A DNA stretch of 64,000 bases from Vicia villosa. Lineage: Eukaryota; Streptophyta; Magnoliopsida; Fabales; Fabaceae. The position numbers and the translations under genes were made by a program. Location: contig NW_026705217.1 in the NCBI RefSeq assembly GCF_029867415.1, forward strand, positions 496,001-560,000, read 5' to 3'. Position 1 is the first letter of the stretch; each line of letters begins with the position of its first letter. Positions 45,207-57,026 of the stretch are shown here, in pieces. The notes beneath the pieces are model-generated. The model was not told the origin of the DNA, did no database searches, and saw nothing but the letters and a program-made list of their open reading frames with translations.

Positions 45207-46703
45207 GAGGTAAGTAATTCAGTGATTGCCGACGTGGCATCACCCACTTACCATACTAATCACGCAGGTGAGTTACCAAGTGGGAAACGCCATTAAAGAC
45301 CCTCACTTGCTTTCACTGTAATAGTAGCTCAGGTAACGCAAAATATACGGATATAGACACGTATATACAACAGGCATAAAGCCAAATCATCCATGGTATA
45401 TAATACATAACACAAACGCCACACGGGCTACCAATGGGCATCCACATAGTGGGTAAACAGGATTTATTATCCTAGTAGTACGGTTATACTCCGATTCACG
45501 CATATTCAACCAAGGCAAGTTCACAAAAATCAAGCATCCGAACGTCCAACCGGAACGACGGGAAAACAATTTACATTGTATTATATGCACATAATATTAG
45601 ACAAAATCCATCGTATAAATATCATGTCATTTGTACATACTCGTCACATGTGATTTAAATATGTTTCGATCATGGAATATATTAAACATAATCAAACCAT
45701 ATAATTATTTAGAACGTACATGGACACACATTAGTCTCATAACAAAGAGGCTTCCGGTTCCCGACATGGAACGGAACTGCACTCTGGGGAATTAAACATA
45801 CCATTCTTGATTCTATAAATGTTATTCCGACATCATGTAACTAAACATCCATTTGCCATAAATTTTAAATCAATTAAAAGCTTTATATCTAAGCATATTC
45901 ATAAAGATCATTAAAAGACCTTTCCAACGCTTCTGACCGGGCTTCATTTCGAGTTACGAAACTCCAGTTATGATCAAAACAATAAAAGTTGTTTTCCTGT
46001 CAGTAAGCAATCGATTTGCATCTTACTGCAATCGATTTACACCTGTAGCAGAGCCCAAAAATGACATTTTCAGGAAGGAAAATCGATTTACAACCCATGC
46101 AAATCGATTTGCTACTGAAGCAGAGTCAAAAAAACATATTTTCCTGCATAAAACCAGTTCCAAAACATCCTAAAACATTCCTAAGGTTCCCTAATGATCC
46201 AAATTCAAACTCCATCATGTATCATCATTCTACGACATATAATCACATCAAAGAACACATACTTTATCCATTAAACAAACATGCAATGATTTTTATCACA
46301 CAAATCCCCAATTTTCCCCAAATTCCAATTTCCCCACAAAACCCCAAGTCTCTAACTAGAGACTCACCTTAGATTGAATGAAGATTAAGCTACAACACTG
46401 GGCTAGGGAGATGGAGACGGTGACGAAATTCCACTTGCATGCAAGAAATTGATGAACTTGAAAAATGACTTTCTTCCTCTTCTTCCCTCTCTCACGGTTC
46501 CCTTCCTCTATTTTCTTTTTTTTTCCAAGTCTGAATTTTGTTTTCAAAATAACAAGAGTGGAATGTCAATGTTGCCCCCAAACCATTATCTTATTCCTAA
46601 ATTTCTCTTTAGTCATAATCCAATTAACTTAGTTACTACATTCTTTTGTTTATTTTTTTTCCATTTAATAAATAAACAAACAATAGTGGGTTAATACAAT
46701 TTA

Positions 46704-47131
<428 letters not shown>

Positions 47132-47135
<4 letters not shown>

Positions 47136-49781
47136 TTGCTACAATAGACCAACTCATTTGTATGAAGGTCTATTTTAGCAATTAACACCTTTTCATTTGG
47201 ACAAAAAATCCTTTTTTTTTAATTTTAAAAAGTAAAAACTAAAGGACACAAATGTAATTTATGTTTTAAAATAAATATTTTTCTTTTAATTCTTTTGGAC
47301 CATTCAGTTCTCTCTTTCTCTTTCATGTTTCTCTACAGCTTTCATGTTTTCTTTTTTTAACCTAAATCAATTCTTTTTGCTTGCTCTCTATTGTTATACT
47401 TTATGAAGAAGTGCTGCTAGTGAGGTTGCATCACGTTCTCTCTCTGCTAATCTCTGCTAAAAAAGGTATTCTTTTAATGACTTTTATTATTATTTTGTCT
47501 TTGCATGGTTTAACATATGTATATATAGACATCACATTCGTCATATTTTCTCTTTTATTATTATTTTTATTTTTGTCTCTTTATGATAATTCTTAATTGT
47601 TTTTGTTATCATTATTTTTTTAAAATACTTCTTGCTATTTAGATTTGAACTGAAATTATTATGTCAACTGCGGGAAGAAATGAGGCCATTGATTGTTCTT
47701 GGGAGCTTCTTAGAGATAATAATTTAGTACATGAAGATGAAAAACAACGAATCAATCCATTGTTCTTGCAAGGAATTTGAGTTTTCTGGAATATGATGCA
47801 GACATGCTATTCGAGTGCTTGTGATGAAAAATTATTTTTGCCTCCCTTCAAAGTATCTTCCTCTTCGTTGGCGACAAGAAAGTTCATTGGTCCCAAAATC
47901 TAATCACCTTATTTGCTGCAATGATAGCTCTCATGTTAACTTTCGTTCAATAATTCAATGTCTAGAAGTTGAATCCTTAAAGACAAAGGATCGAGAACAA
48001 GCTGCAGTTAGAGAGTTAGAAAAAGTCATTCAAGTGATTAAATGCATGCCTGAACTTCAAGAAAAGTGTGTGGATTCAGACTCTGCTATTCCAAATAATG
48101 ATGAATTGAATGTTGAAAATCCTTTAAGATCAAAAGCAAAAGGTCGACCAAAAGGATCAAGGCCAAAAGGAGGAGTTGAAATTGCAAAGAAACCTCGTCG
48201 TTGTCATGTTCCAAATTGTGGTGGAACTAATCATGATTCGCGGAACTGTCCAAATAAAAAGAAGACTATAGTATTACCATCTCAATCTCCTAATAAGTAA
48301 ATGTCATTGCGATTTATGCAGACTTTTGTAAACTTTTGATCTTTGTATTATTGTGGGAAAAACTGATAGATGAATCTAGTCTAAAGCAAATGTCATTGTG
48401 ATATATGTTGATACATCCCTTGATTTATGGAAGCACATAATTTTTTTCTGGAACTGTCAAACCTATAGTATGTGTCTTTTAGTTGTTAGGATATATTTTT
48501 AGTCTACTGTGTAGTCTTTAACAATTAAAAATGTGTATTTGAATTAATATGAAAAGAATTTTCTATGTACATTTGCTTTAGTCCCTAGATGATACAATGG
48601 ATCGGAACCTAAGTGTTGCAGCTTGAGAGACACTGTCATTTTTAAATCTTTAGCATCATTATTTATACACTTTCACGACAAGAATTGTGGTTCTAAGACT
48701 TGTACTAAATAAAATTAATGAATTTCATTATTTAGGTGTGTCTTAGCTTGTACCAGGTAGAATTATTTTATAGTTTCTACAAAATCATGGTTGCACTTTG
48801 ATTTGCAAGTGAACCATAGCATGTAGACTTTTTATTGTATGTTTTTAGTCTAGAATGAATTGACATAAAAGATATATTAGTGATCATAAACCAAGTGGTA
48901 AATCAATTCATTATTTTGGATGCTTCTGCTAGTTGCTGAAATGAGTTTAAGTCAACAATTCACTTTGTTTATGTTAGTCTGATTGATGACGGTGTATCCC
49001 TCTTTAACAAACAAAACATATTAAGTGTGTTCAACCAATTGAATCAAATCCAAACCAGTTGAATACCATCCAATTAAACCAGAAAAAATTGTTCAACTAA
49101 TTGAATTAAAATTAAACTAGAAAAAATTAAACTCATACAATTTGTACATGTTCGATTTCAAGCCCCCTTCTAAAAAAAAGAAAGTATAAACCCCCTAAAT
49201 AAAACACATCCAAACACCCTAGTTACAATACACAAAGCTTAACAATATCTTAAAACCTCAGTTCTACACCAACATCCAGAAGCTATACTTTAAAAATGTT
49301 TCACGAATCTTTCTTCAACTGAACTCATAGATATCCTACTGAAATCATTTTTCTTCAAGAGAAATCAGTTTCTTCACTGCTACAATAGAACCTCCATAGA
49401 TATATACCCACTAGAAGATTAGATGCAGTAAATAATTTTTTTTGAAGAACATAAAAAAAATTGATTTCGATTGAAAAGGGAGGAACGAAGGGAACAGTGG
49501 AAAGATTAAATTGAAATTTTGATCGAAAGCAAATAATTTGAGAGGAAGGAAAAGAATGAATGAAAGAGAACGTGAAAGCTGCAGAGAAACATGAAAGAGA
49601 AAGAGAGAACTGAATGGTCAAAAAGAATTAAAAGAAAAATATTTATTTTAAAACATAAATTACATTGGTGTCCTTTAGTTTTTACTTTTTAAAATAAAAA
49701 AATGAGTTTTTGGTCCAAATGAAAAGGTGTTAATTGCTAAAATAGACCTTCATACAAATGAGTGGGTCTATTGTAGCAAAC

Positions 49782-49783
<2 letters not shown>
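47132..49783. mobile_element. Mutator-like element with FAR1/FRS fragment, 2,652 bp
   Basis: Long terminal inverted repeats of about 215 bp (47132-47346 and 49566-49783) start GGGTTTGCTACAATAGACC and run into matching sequence with AGAACTGAATGG / CCATTCAGTTCTC. They are flanked by TA repeats, so the target duplication cannot be read. The interior has one pseudogene fragment (47661-48300). From 48301 to 49565 no gene was seen, only AT-rich DNA with repeated CCAATTGAAT / CCAGTTGAAT phrases at 49035-49120. Either a relative of autonomous FAR1-like MULEs or a Pack-MULE. Confidence 0.8.
47661..48300 (+). pseudogene. FAR1/FRS-like C-terminal fragment with SWIM zinc finger
   Basis: A SWIM motif spans 47761-47805: C-S-C, then FEFSGI, then C-R-H, with a TGA (47794-47796) replacing one residue between I and C. 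The frame then runs openly for 160 codons to 48300. It contains LPSKYLPLRWRQESSLV, an ERA-like helix (KTKDREQAAVRELEKVIQ), a basic KAKGRPKGSRPKGG hook-like stretch and a CCHC cluster (CHVPNCGGTNHDSRNC). These are the C-terminal features of plant FAR1-related proteins, domesticated Mutator transposases. The first ATG segment at 47661 lies in another frame. Truncated and non-functional. Confidence 0.7.

Positions 49784-49871
<88 letters not shown>
49784..49871. repeat. (TA)n tract, about 88 bp
   Basis: Pure AT repeat between the Mutator-like element and the hAT MITE. Confidence 0.98.
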
Positions 49872-49874
<3 letters not shown>

Positions 49875-50064
49875 GGCCGTCTTTGAAGGCGTGCAAAGCG
49901 GGCTACCGCACAGAGCCTCAAATTTTCTTGAGTTAAAATATAACTAAATAGGGCCTCATAAAATATCAGGTAGGTTAAATCATGAGTACATAAGGCCTCT
50001 AATAATTTTTTATGATTAAATTGCGGCTAATCTACACAGAGCCTCCAAAAACTTGTGACGGCCT

Positions 50065-50066
<2 letters not shown>
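49872..50066. mobile_element. 195-bp hAT-type MITE
   Basis: Ends CAGGGCCGTC and, inverted, CAAGGCCGTC (one mismatch), lying inside the TA tract so the 8-bp duplication is hidden. Internal GGGCTACCGCACAGAGCCTC and ACAGAGCCTCCAAAAAC phrases resemble the 724-bp hAT at 39197 in style. Confidence 0.75.

Positions 50067-50141
<75 letters not shown>
50067..50141. repeat. (TA)n tract, about 75 bp
   Basis: Continuation of the TA tract after the hAT MITE. Confidence 0.98.
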
Positions 50142-50143
<2 letters not shown>

Positions 50144-50149
<6 letters not shown>

Positions 50150-50206
50150 ATTTAGGTGTCTTTTGTTTAAAATTTTGTATGATTTTTAATTTAGAATATA
50201 CTTTTT
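50144..50206 (+). repeat. Flank shared with 32586-32650
   Basis: Second copy of the AAAATTTAGGTGTCTTTTG flank of the TA-tract locus. Here it continues into unrelated AT-rich DNA instead of the 1.25-kb unit. Confidence 0.85.
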
Positions 50207-50691
50207 ATAAATATAATAAATTTTTGAAAAAATTTAAGTAACTAAATCAATAACATACCGTAAGCTTTTTTTAAAAATAAAATACAACTTTTCTCTTTTT
50301 ATTTGGATCTTTTAATATTTGAAAATGCGTCTTTTATAAGTAAAATAACGTTAATCTGAGTACAAGTGTCATATTTGATGATTATTTTAGGTGATAACTT
50401 CTCTATCTATCACAAAAAATAGGGAAATATACCTTCAACCAGTCATATAACACCATTTAATTTTATTAATTATTTATTAAATTACACTTTTTATTGTTTT
50501 TAATATATTTTTCACTAGAGATAATTCTATCTATTTTTTTTTATTGGGTGCTTGAGTTGGAGGGCCCTCCCTCTATCGAGTCCAGTAATTCGCTATCGGA
50601 AATTTAGATAAGAATTCAAATTTTTTATTTATTCTATCTATCACTTCAAATATTTACCTTTTAAATACAACATTAAATCAACAATGCCATC
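50207..50691. other. Spacer and promoter region upstream of the BAHD gene
   Basis: AT-rich, no ORF. A GC-richer phrase GGAGGGCCCTCCCTC lies at about 50561. Nothing else recognised before the TATA box. Confidence 0.5.
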
Positions 50692-50702
50692 ATCTATATA
50701 AG
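50692..50702 (+). promoter_or_regulatory. TATA box of the BAHD gene
   Basis: TCTATATAAGA, 73-83 bp upstream of the ATG, leaving a leader of roughly 40-50 nt. Confidence 0.65.
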
Positions 50703-50774
50703 AAACCTCAACTGAGCATGAAAATTCACAAACTAAAATAAGAAAACCTGTGTGAGAGAAACATTAAGTCAACC

Positions 50775-52145
50775 ATGTCATCTTCATCTATAACTTTGAA
50801 AGGTTCTTACACTGTGAGACCATCAGAACCAACATTAAGCGAATGGGATCAATTTGGAATTATAACCCATGTTCCAACTATTTACTTTTACCGCCCCCCA
50901 CAAAATTGGCTTACTCCTCCTATTAAAATTGCCACCACTCTGAAAGATTCACTAAGCAAAGTTCTGGTGCATTTTTATCCACTTGCTGGACGTTTACAAT
51001 GGAAAACGAATGGTCGTTTTGAATTGGAATGCAATGCAAAGGGTGCTCAGTTCATCGAAGCGGAATCCTCGTCAACATTATCCGATTTCCGTGACTTTTC
51101 ATCTTCTTCAAAAAATGATTACCGCAACCTTTTTCCATTTGTTGATTACACACTCCCGATTGAAGAACTTCCATTGGTTATTATTCAGCTCACGAATTTC
51201 AAATGTGGAGGCATTAGCATTAGTATGTTAGTCTCACATGCGGTTGTTGATGGACGAAGTGCATCCCATTTCTTTTGTGAGTGGGCTCAACTTGCACGTG
51301 GAGAGCCTTTGAATAGGGTTCCGTTTCTCCATAGCAACATGTTAAATGATGGGAAATCATGCAATGGTGTTAAAGAGTGGAATTTTAGTGAGCTTCCGGT
51401 TTTGCTGGGAAATTTAAAAAGTAACGTTGAGAAAAAAAAGAACAAAACAACTGTTGCTAAAGTCAAAGTTAGCAAAATACAAGTTGAAAAATTGAGAAAA
51501 ATAGCGAATGAGAGTTGGAATAAGTCTAGCAATGATCGAAGTTATTCAAGGTATGAAACGATAACTGGTCATCTTTGGAGAAGTGCGTGTAAAGCTAGAG
51601 GGCATGAAAATGACCAACCAACTTGGCTCGGCGTAAGTGTTGATTGGAGGAGTCGTGTAAAACCTAATTTATCTAAAGAGTATTTTGGGAATGCGACAAT
51701 GGATGTGATGGCTACTAGTCTTGCAGGTGATTTGATATCTAAGCCATTAGGATATGCTTCGAGTAGGATAAGGGAAGCAATTGAGAAGGTGGATGATGAT
51801 TATGTGAGGATGGTGAGTGAGTGCATTAAGAAACAAGATGATTTGACTAAGTTTCAAAATTTGGATGAAGTAGTAAGTGGTAACATTGTTCCTTTTTATA
51901 AAAATCCTAATTTAGGAGTGATTAGTTGGTTGACATTGCCGTTACACGGACTTGATTTTGGATGGGGGAAGGCGGTTTATATGGAGCCAGGAATACATGA
52001 GATATATGAAGGAGAATCGTTGATTCTTCCTACTCTTCATGATGACGGATCTTTGTTGATTTTTATTTGTTTGCAAGAGGTTTATATGGATGCTTTTAAA
52101 AGATATTTTTATGAAGGTATTGAGTTGGACACAGTTGTAAAATGA
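50775..52145 (+). CDS. BAHD acyltransferase (hydroxycinnamoyl transferase-like), 456 aa
   Basis: Cytosolic enzyme that transfers an acyl group from acyl-CoA to an alcohol or amine acceptor. The catalytic HAVVD (HxxxD) is at residues 155-159, and the structural DFGWG is at 394-398, both intact. Full family length (about 430-460 aa), one exon, no signal peptide. The N-terminus (VRPSEPTLSEWDQFGIITHVPTIYFY) and the LVHFYPLAGRL helix resemble plant spermidine hydroxycinnamoyl transferase-like and HCT-like proteins. The acceptor cannot be told from sequence. The ATG at 50775 follows a short leader and a TATA box, and no upstream in-frame start was seen. A Lys/Asn-rich loop at 215-230 is long for the family. 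It is the only clearly intact ordinary gene in the window, isolated among transposons. Confidence 0.93.
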   Translation: MSSSSITLKGSYTVRPSEPTLSEWDQFGIITHVPTIYFYRPPQNWLTPPIKIATTLKDSLSKVLVHFYPLAGRLQWKTNGRFELECNAKGAQFIEAESSSTLSDFRDFSSSSKNDYRNLFPFVDYTLPIEELPLVIIQLTNFKCGGISISMLVSHAVVDGRSASHFFCEWAQLARGEPLNRVPFLHSNMLNDGKSCNGVKEWNFSELPVLLGNLKSNVEKKKNKTTVAKVKVSKIQVEKLRKIANESWNKSSNDRSYSRYETITGHLWRSACKARGHENDQPTWLGVSVDWRSRVKPNLSKEYFGNATMDVMATSLAGDLISKPLGYASSRIREAIEKVDDDYVRMVSECIKKQDDLTKFQNLDEVVSGNIVPFYKNPNLGVISWLTLPLHGLDFGWGKAVYMEPGIHEIYEGESLILPTLHDDGSLLIFICLQEVYMDAFKRYFYEGIELDTVVK

Positions 52146-52458
52146 ATGTGTTGTGTTGTGTTGTTTTTTTCTTTTTCTTTTTATTTCTCTTTTTAGGTTG
52201 TTGTCTATGTCCAGAATACTCATAGTACTTGTAATATTTAACTTTTCTTTAGTATAAAATATTATGAGTGAACGAGGAGCTTGGTCTATTATTGTGTAAT
52301 GGAATCATAATCGAAAACATGAGTTTGTGGCATTTGGTGATAGAAATGGCAGCATAGCATCAGATGAATTTTACTTCACCTTTTTTTATTTTTCCTGCTT
52401 GTTTGCTATTAATCTTATTCTATGGCCATGATTGCTGATTCAGAGTTAAGTAAAAAAA
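52146..52458. other. 3' flank of the BAHD gene
   Basis: Pyrimidine-rich 3' UTR-like stretch (52150-52200), then AATATTT/AATATTATG phrases near 52234-52265 that could serve polyadenylation. No other gene. Confidence 0.4.
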
Positions 52459-52664
52459 TACCCCCTCCATCCCACAATGAAATGACTTATTTCAATTTTT
52501 AATACACTTTTTAATTCTACCTTCTAATTAATAAAAATTTTATAATTTTCAATATATGATAAGAGTATTATAGTAAAAATAATATTCTCTCTTACTTGTA
52601 TTCGGTTTTCTTAATTTGTATGAAATACTGTACTGGATCATTTATTGTATAACGAATGGAGTAA
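52459..52664. mobile_element. Stowaway-type MITE
   Basis: Starts TACCCCCTCCATCCCACAAT and ends ACGAATGGAGTA, matching the Stowaway/mariner terminal signature CTCCNTCCGTCCCA in weakened form. About 205 bp, AT-rich, with TA at both ends. Exact borders uncertain. Confidence 0.55.
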
Positions 52665-52898
52665 TATTTTTTTTTGGAGTGATATTATTTTTTTTTTGCA
52701 GAGACTGACAAAAGCAGAATGATGATGGAAATGGATCAGCAACCTTTAGTGTAGTGGTACCTTTTGCTCATCTATTTCTAATGGCTGCAAGTTTTCCTTT
52801 TTAAATTCTAGAGATAAGCATTTGATAAAACAAATGAATAATTTTGATAAAATAAATCAATGATATGATGGTTTCACTCACTACAAAAAAAGAGCTCA

Positions 52899-53280
52899 GT
52901 AGTGACGTGATTATCACGCCACAAACAGAAAAAACACTTCACAAATCATTATTTGCGACGTGGTCATTCACGTCGCAGGAGGCAAGGTGGCAACTTTTAG
53001 TGACGTGATTTTCACTTCACTAATTAGTGAAGTGAAAATCACGTCGCAACATTTGGACCAGAGTTTAATGCTTTTCAATTCAGAGCAGGCACAGCAGTAG
53101 TGAGTCAGTAAAAGCATCTTTATTAGTGACGTGATTTCCATGTCACTACCTAGTGGCATGCAAATCATGTCGCTAAATTTTCCTAGAGAGTTGTAAAAGC
53201 GCATTTATGTTTGTGAAGTTGCGACGTGATTTACATGTCACTACTTAGTGACATGGAAATCACGTCACTAATATTTTTTT
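52899..53280. repeat. Left subterminal palindromic repeats of the CACTA element
   Basis: At least five GTGACGTGATTNNCA units and their inverses. The clearest pair, 52999-53046, is a near-perfect palindrome centred on TTCACTAATTAGTGAA. In En/Spm such subterminal motifs bind the element-encoded TNPA-type protein. The right set is at 55775-56175. Confidence 0.75.
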
Positions 53281-53512
53281 TTTAAAACCAAATATTATAT
53301 ATATATATATATATAATCAAATTAATAAACTAAATATATTAAAATTAATTAATAAATTTTATAAATTAATTCAATAAACTAAATATAAATCTAATATTAA
53401 AATTAAGAAAGTAAAATTATAAATCTAATATTACTAAATAATGTAATTATAATTTAATTAATAGAAAATCAAAAGTTATAACAACAAAATAAAAACTAAA
53501 CTAAATCAACAA

Positions 53513-53748
53513 TCAATCCGGGTCGGGAAACTCATCCTCATTTAGATTTTCCTGATCAGTCGGCGCAGAACCCCCCATATTTTAGTTTCCACCAAAGGAT
53601 TGCATAAATTGTCGCATTTGTGCCTCCATATCCGATTGTCTTTTCGCCATGACCTCCATTTCCCGCTGATGCTCATTCTGCATTGCCATCATTTAGGCCT
53701 CCATTTGGGCTTTCAGTGCCGCTTCACGTTCCGCCGCCTCACCTCGTA
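53513..53748 (-). pseudogene. C-terminal remnant of a CACTA transposase-type ORF
   Basis: A minus-strand frame rich in Glu, Met, Gln and Ala (EREAALKAQMEA, EHQREMEVMAKRQSDMEAQM) ends NLNEDEFPDPD and a TGA. This is the coiled-coil tail typical of plant Ptta/En/Spm transposase-associated proteins. Two TAA codons interrupt it (near 53694 and 53583). Confidence 0.5.
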
Positions 53749-54766
53749 TAAACATACAATAAATATTTTTTAAACAAAATACTACCTCACACTATAATAA
53801 ATATTTTTTAAACAAAATACTACTTAATACTATATATACTAGTGATATCAACAATACATTTTTTCCATATATAAATAATATTTGTCTTATATACTTTATT
53901 ATATTATTAATGACAAATAAATGGCACGTAAATCATTCATTTTATCAATAATAAATAATTCATTTTATTCTTTAATACTTATGAATTAATCATTTTTAAA
54001 TATTTTATAATATTAATAATCAATTTATAGGTGACATATACTTTTCCATATAACTATTTATGTAATCATTAAGTTTTATAAATATCAATTAATAACACAC
54101 ATTTTTTCATATACAAATAAATATTAATTAATAAGATATATTTAATTGAATTGATAACAACGATTTTGTATTAACACACTCCTATATAAATGTTTTTTAT
54201 CTCAAAGATTGGTAAAAAAATTATAACGGTAAAAGGAATGTAAACAACCAAATGATTAAAAATAAAAACTATTGAATCTTATATACTAAATAAAGCATTC
54301 ATTAATTGTAACACAAAAAGAATGATCAAACTAACCTTTAATTTTATTTTAATGATTATTAAATGAGCAATAGTGACTGATTCTTACTAAAACTAATTTC
54401 CTCCCACTTTTCATAACAAATGAACATGCGATTACTATTAATTATTAAGTTTTAAAGTTATTCATGACTATTTAGTCCGATTATTTTTTCTTTTTTTAAG
54501 TGTTATGATATTATTACACTATAGTATAATATTTATAACGGTCTCTATTAATAAAATATACTCATTCCCAATTAATACACTAAAACTCACAATACTTATT
54601 CTATATTGCAAATTTCTCTATTCATAAATTTTATTAACTCATAATTAATACATTTGAAATTGTATCATGTGACTTCTATGAAAATTATTATCATACTTTT
54701 TTTTAAACAAAATACAATAAATATATAACATACTACAATATTATTTTCTTTAAACATATACTTCAC

Positions 54767-54772
<6 letters not shown>

Positions 54773-54853
<81 letters not shown>
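54773..54853. repeat. (TA)n tract inside the CACTA element
   Basis: Pure AT repeat of about 80 bp in otherwise AT-rich non-coding DNA. Confidence 0.95.
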
Positions 54854-54854
<1 letters not shown>

Positions 54855-55774
54855 CCATATAAAATACTACTTCACAAAAATATATATAACCATATAAAAT
54901 AAACATATAATAAATATTTTTTAAACAAAATACTACTTCACACTATCCTACTATTATAATCATATAAGCATATAATAAATATTTTTTAAACCTATATATA
55001 TAGTAATCTTTTTTTTAAGTTATAAATAACAGTTTTAAACAAAATACTATATATATATATATATATATATTCTATTTTCTAAAGTTATATAATAATCTAT
55101 TTTCTAAAGTTAAAAATAACATATTCGTTTTTTAAACTTATAATATATATTTTATTTAAACTTGTAGTGTATATATACAACATTTTTATATATGCATGAC
55201 AGCAAAAGAGAAGAAGTGATCATCACGAACTTAGAAGGGAGTAGACTTTTTTCTTCAATACAAAAGATTTCTCAAATTGGGATATGGTGGTTCATAGTTT
55301 TAATCAGTCTTGGGTATATCATGGTTTGGCTTATGAACAAAATAAGAAATAAAAATAAATTTTCATAATAAATATATCATATAAAAATCTAATAAACCTA
55401 ACAAACCTAAATTATAAAAATTTAAACAAAAATCAAATAAAAAAATTTCGAAAAAAAACATACGTTTTCTCTGATCTACTCCTTCTTCTCCTTCTTCTCC
55501 TTCTTCAAAATCCAAGAAAAAAAAAAACAGAAATTAACATTATAAAAATACAGATGACTATAAATCAGAGTTCTAAATAAATACAGATGCAATTTACCTT
55601 ATGATTCAAAAGAGCAAGTTTGAAAATGGGTATGAAAATGAGCAAGTTTGAAAATGGCTTTGAACAAAAGAGCAAGGTGTTTGGAAGAGAAAGTAGAAAA
55701 TGGGTTTTCTGCAAAATTTGTTAAGGTAAGGGTCTGGGGGAGAGAAGGGTAAAGAGTGTACTTATAACACCTTT

Positions 55775-56175
55775 AGTGACGTGAATTTCACTTCGCAACA
55801 TTGCCACGTGAAATTCACGTCGCAACCTACCCAACTGTATAATATCAGATTCTCTCACTGCACATGCCAACTATGACTGACTTGCGTGGTAATACGTGCC
55901 TTTTAGCGACGTGAAATACACGTCACTATTGCCCAATGGTAATAATTAAATTCTCTCACTGCAATAAAGACTGTACAGGTAAGACCTATTTAATTTTTTT
56001 TTAATTTTATTGTTGCGACATGATTTTCACGTCACAACTATCTTTTTAAAAAAGCAATTTCTGACAGACCCAATATTTACGTTATGCTTGATATTTTAAT
56101 ATTAATGTTAGTAGTGACGTGATATTCACGTCGCAACTAGCTTTTATTACTCACGTGATTTTCACGTCACTATTT
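55775..56175. repeat. Right subterminal repeats of the CACTA element
   Basis: Repeated TTAGTGACGTGAATTTCAC, GTGAAATTCACGTCGC and ATTTTCACGTCAC units in both orientations, mirroring the left end. Confidence 0.75.
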
Positions 56176-56209
56176 TACGTGGCTATACAGCCTTTTTCTT
56201 GTAGTGACT

Positions 56210-56647
56210 TACTTAGAAGGTGTATGATTTGGGTGTTAAAATACCAAGCCTCTAAGCATATATATTATGGAACATACTTTTTTTTCTCTAACCTTTGTTA
56301 ACTTTTGTCTTATAAATATTTTCGTAAAGTTTTTTTAAATTTGGATTGAGTTTTTTTATTTATAATTTACTCTTTGATGTAAATTCTTAAAGTGTATTCA
56401 TTATTTTTATTTTTTAATTTTAAGCATTTCTTTAAGAAAAGAAGAGAAATGTGTTTGATAGCAACACGTAAAAAATTGGTCTTAAAATAATGGAAAGGTA
56501 GAAGATTCATTTTTAGAGAAGTACTGTTATATATCACAACTTATTTATCAATGAATTCCAACAAAACATAAATCCATCCTTGTAATTAAATACATGGGAG
56601 GGAGAGAATAAAAACGGTGCATTTAATGTAGTTTCGGTATAGTCTAT
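56210..56647. other. AT-rich spacer between CACTA and MuDR elements
   Basis: No gene or repeat recognised. Confidence 0.5.
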
Positions 56648-57026
56648 TTTTTTATCGGTTTAAATGTATTTTTAGATTCCATATATTGATATTTCTAACA
56701 TTTTAGTTTCTAAACTAAAAAAAGTCAATTATTAGGTCCTTCATTTTCAAATAAGATGAATTTTTTAATGTCCCTTATCACTTAACAGGCTTTTTAATGA
56801 CATGACACTTCATAATTAGTCCAGTCACTTGCCACATTATAAAAATTATTTTAAAATACATTATATTTTATTTTAAGGATTAAAAAATCATTGGTAATTA
56901 GGTCATAAAGTGAAAGTCATTCGTTCCATAACCAAGTTTCCTTTAGAATCATTGTTCATTGCTCATCTTCAAACGAAACTCATCCTCAAGCGAAACCCTA
57001 ACCAAGTTTGATTCAGAATCGTTGCA

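Larger units (their letters stand above)
33984..46698. mobile_element. Solo LTR of about 2.4 kb, split by Sirevirus element 2
   Basis: Starts TGTAACACCCCA at 33984 and ends GGGTTAATACA at 46698; flanks are ATTTA on both sides (33979-33983 and 46699-46703). The empty site is preserved in copy I of the MITE at 27350-27361, which confirms the insertion point to the base. The halves are 33984-34903 and 45207-46698. TGTAACACCCC starts are common in plant Ty3/gypsy LTRs. The right half has several AATCGATTTGC / AATCGATTTAC phrases at 46007-46115. No coding capacity. Confidence 0.8.
52879..56206. mobile_element. Non-autonomous CACTA (En/Spm) element, 3,328 bp
   Basis: Ends CACTACAAAAAAA and, inverted, CACTACAAGAAAAAGG, with a 3-bp target duplication ACT (52876-52878 and 56207-56209). 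Both subterminal regions hold many GACGTGATTTTCACGTC-type motifs in both orientations. The interior is very AT-rich and has only a remnant of transposase-gene sequence (53513-53748). A TA tract lies at 54773-54853. Cannot transpose alone. Confidence 0.92.

Noticed and set aside
49355..49621. 88-residue minus-strand ORF near the right TIR
   Set aside because: It lies mainly in and beside the terminal inverted repeat of the Mutator-like element and has no recognisable domain.
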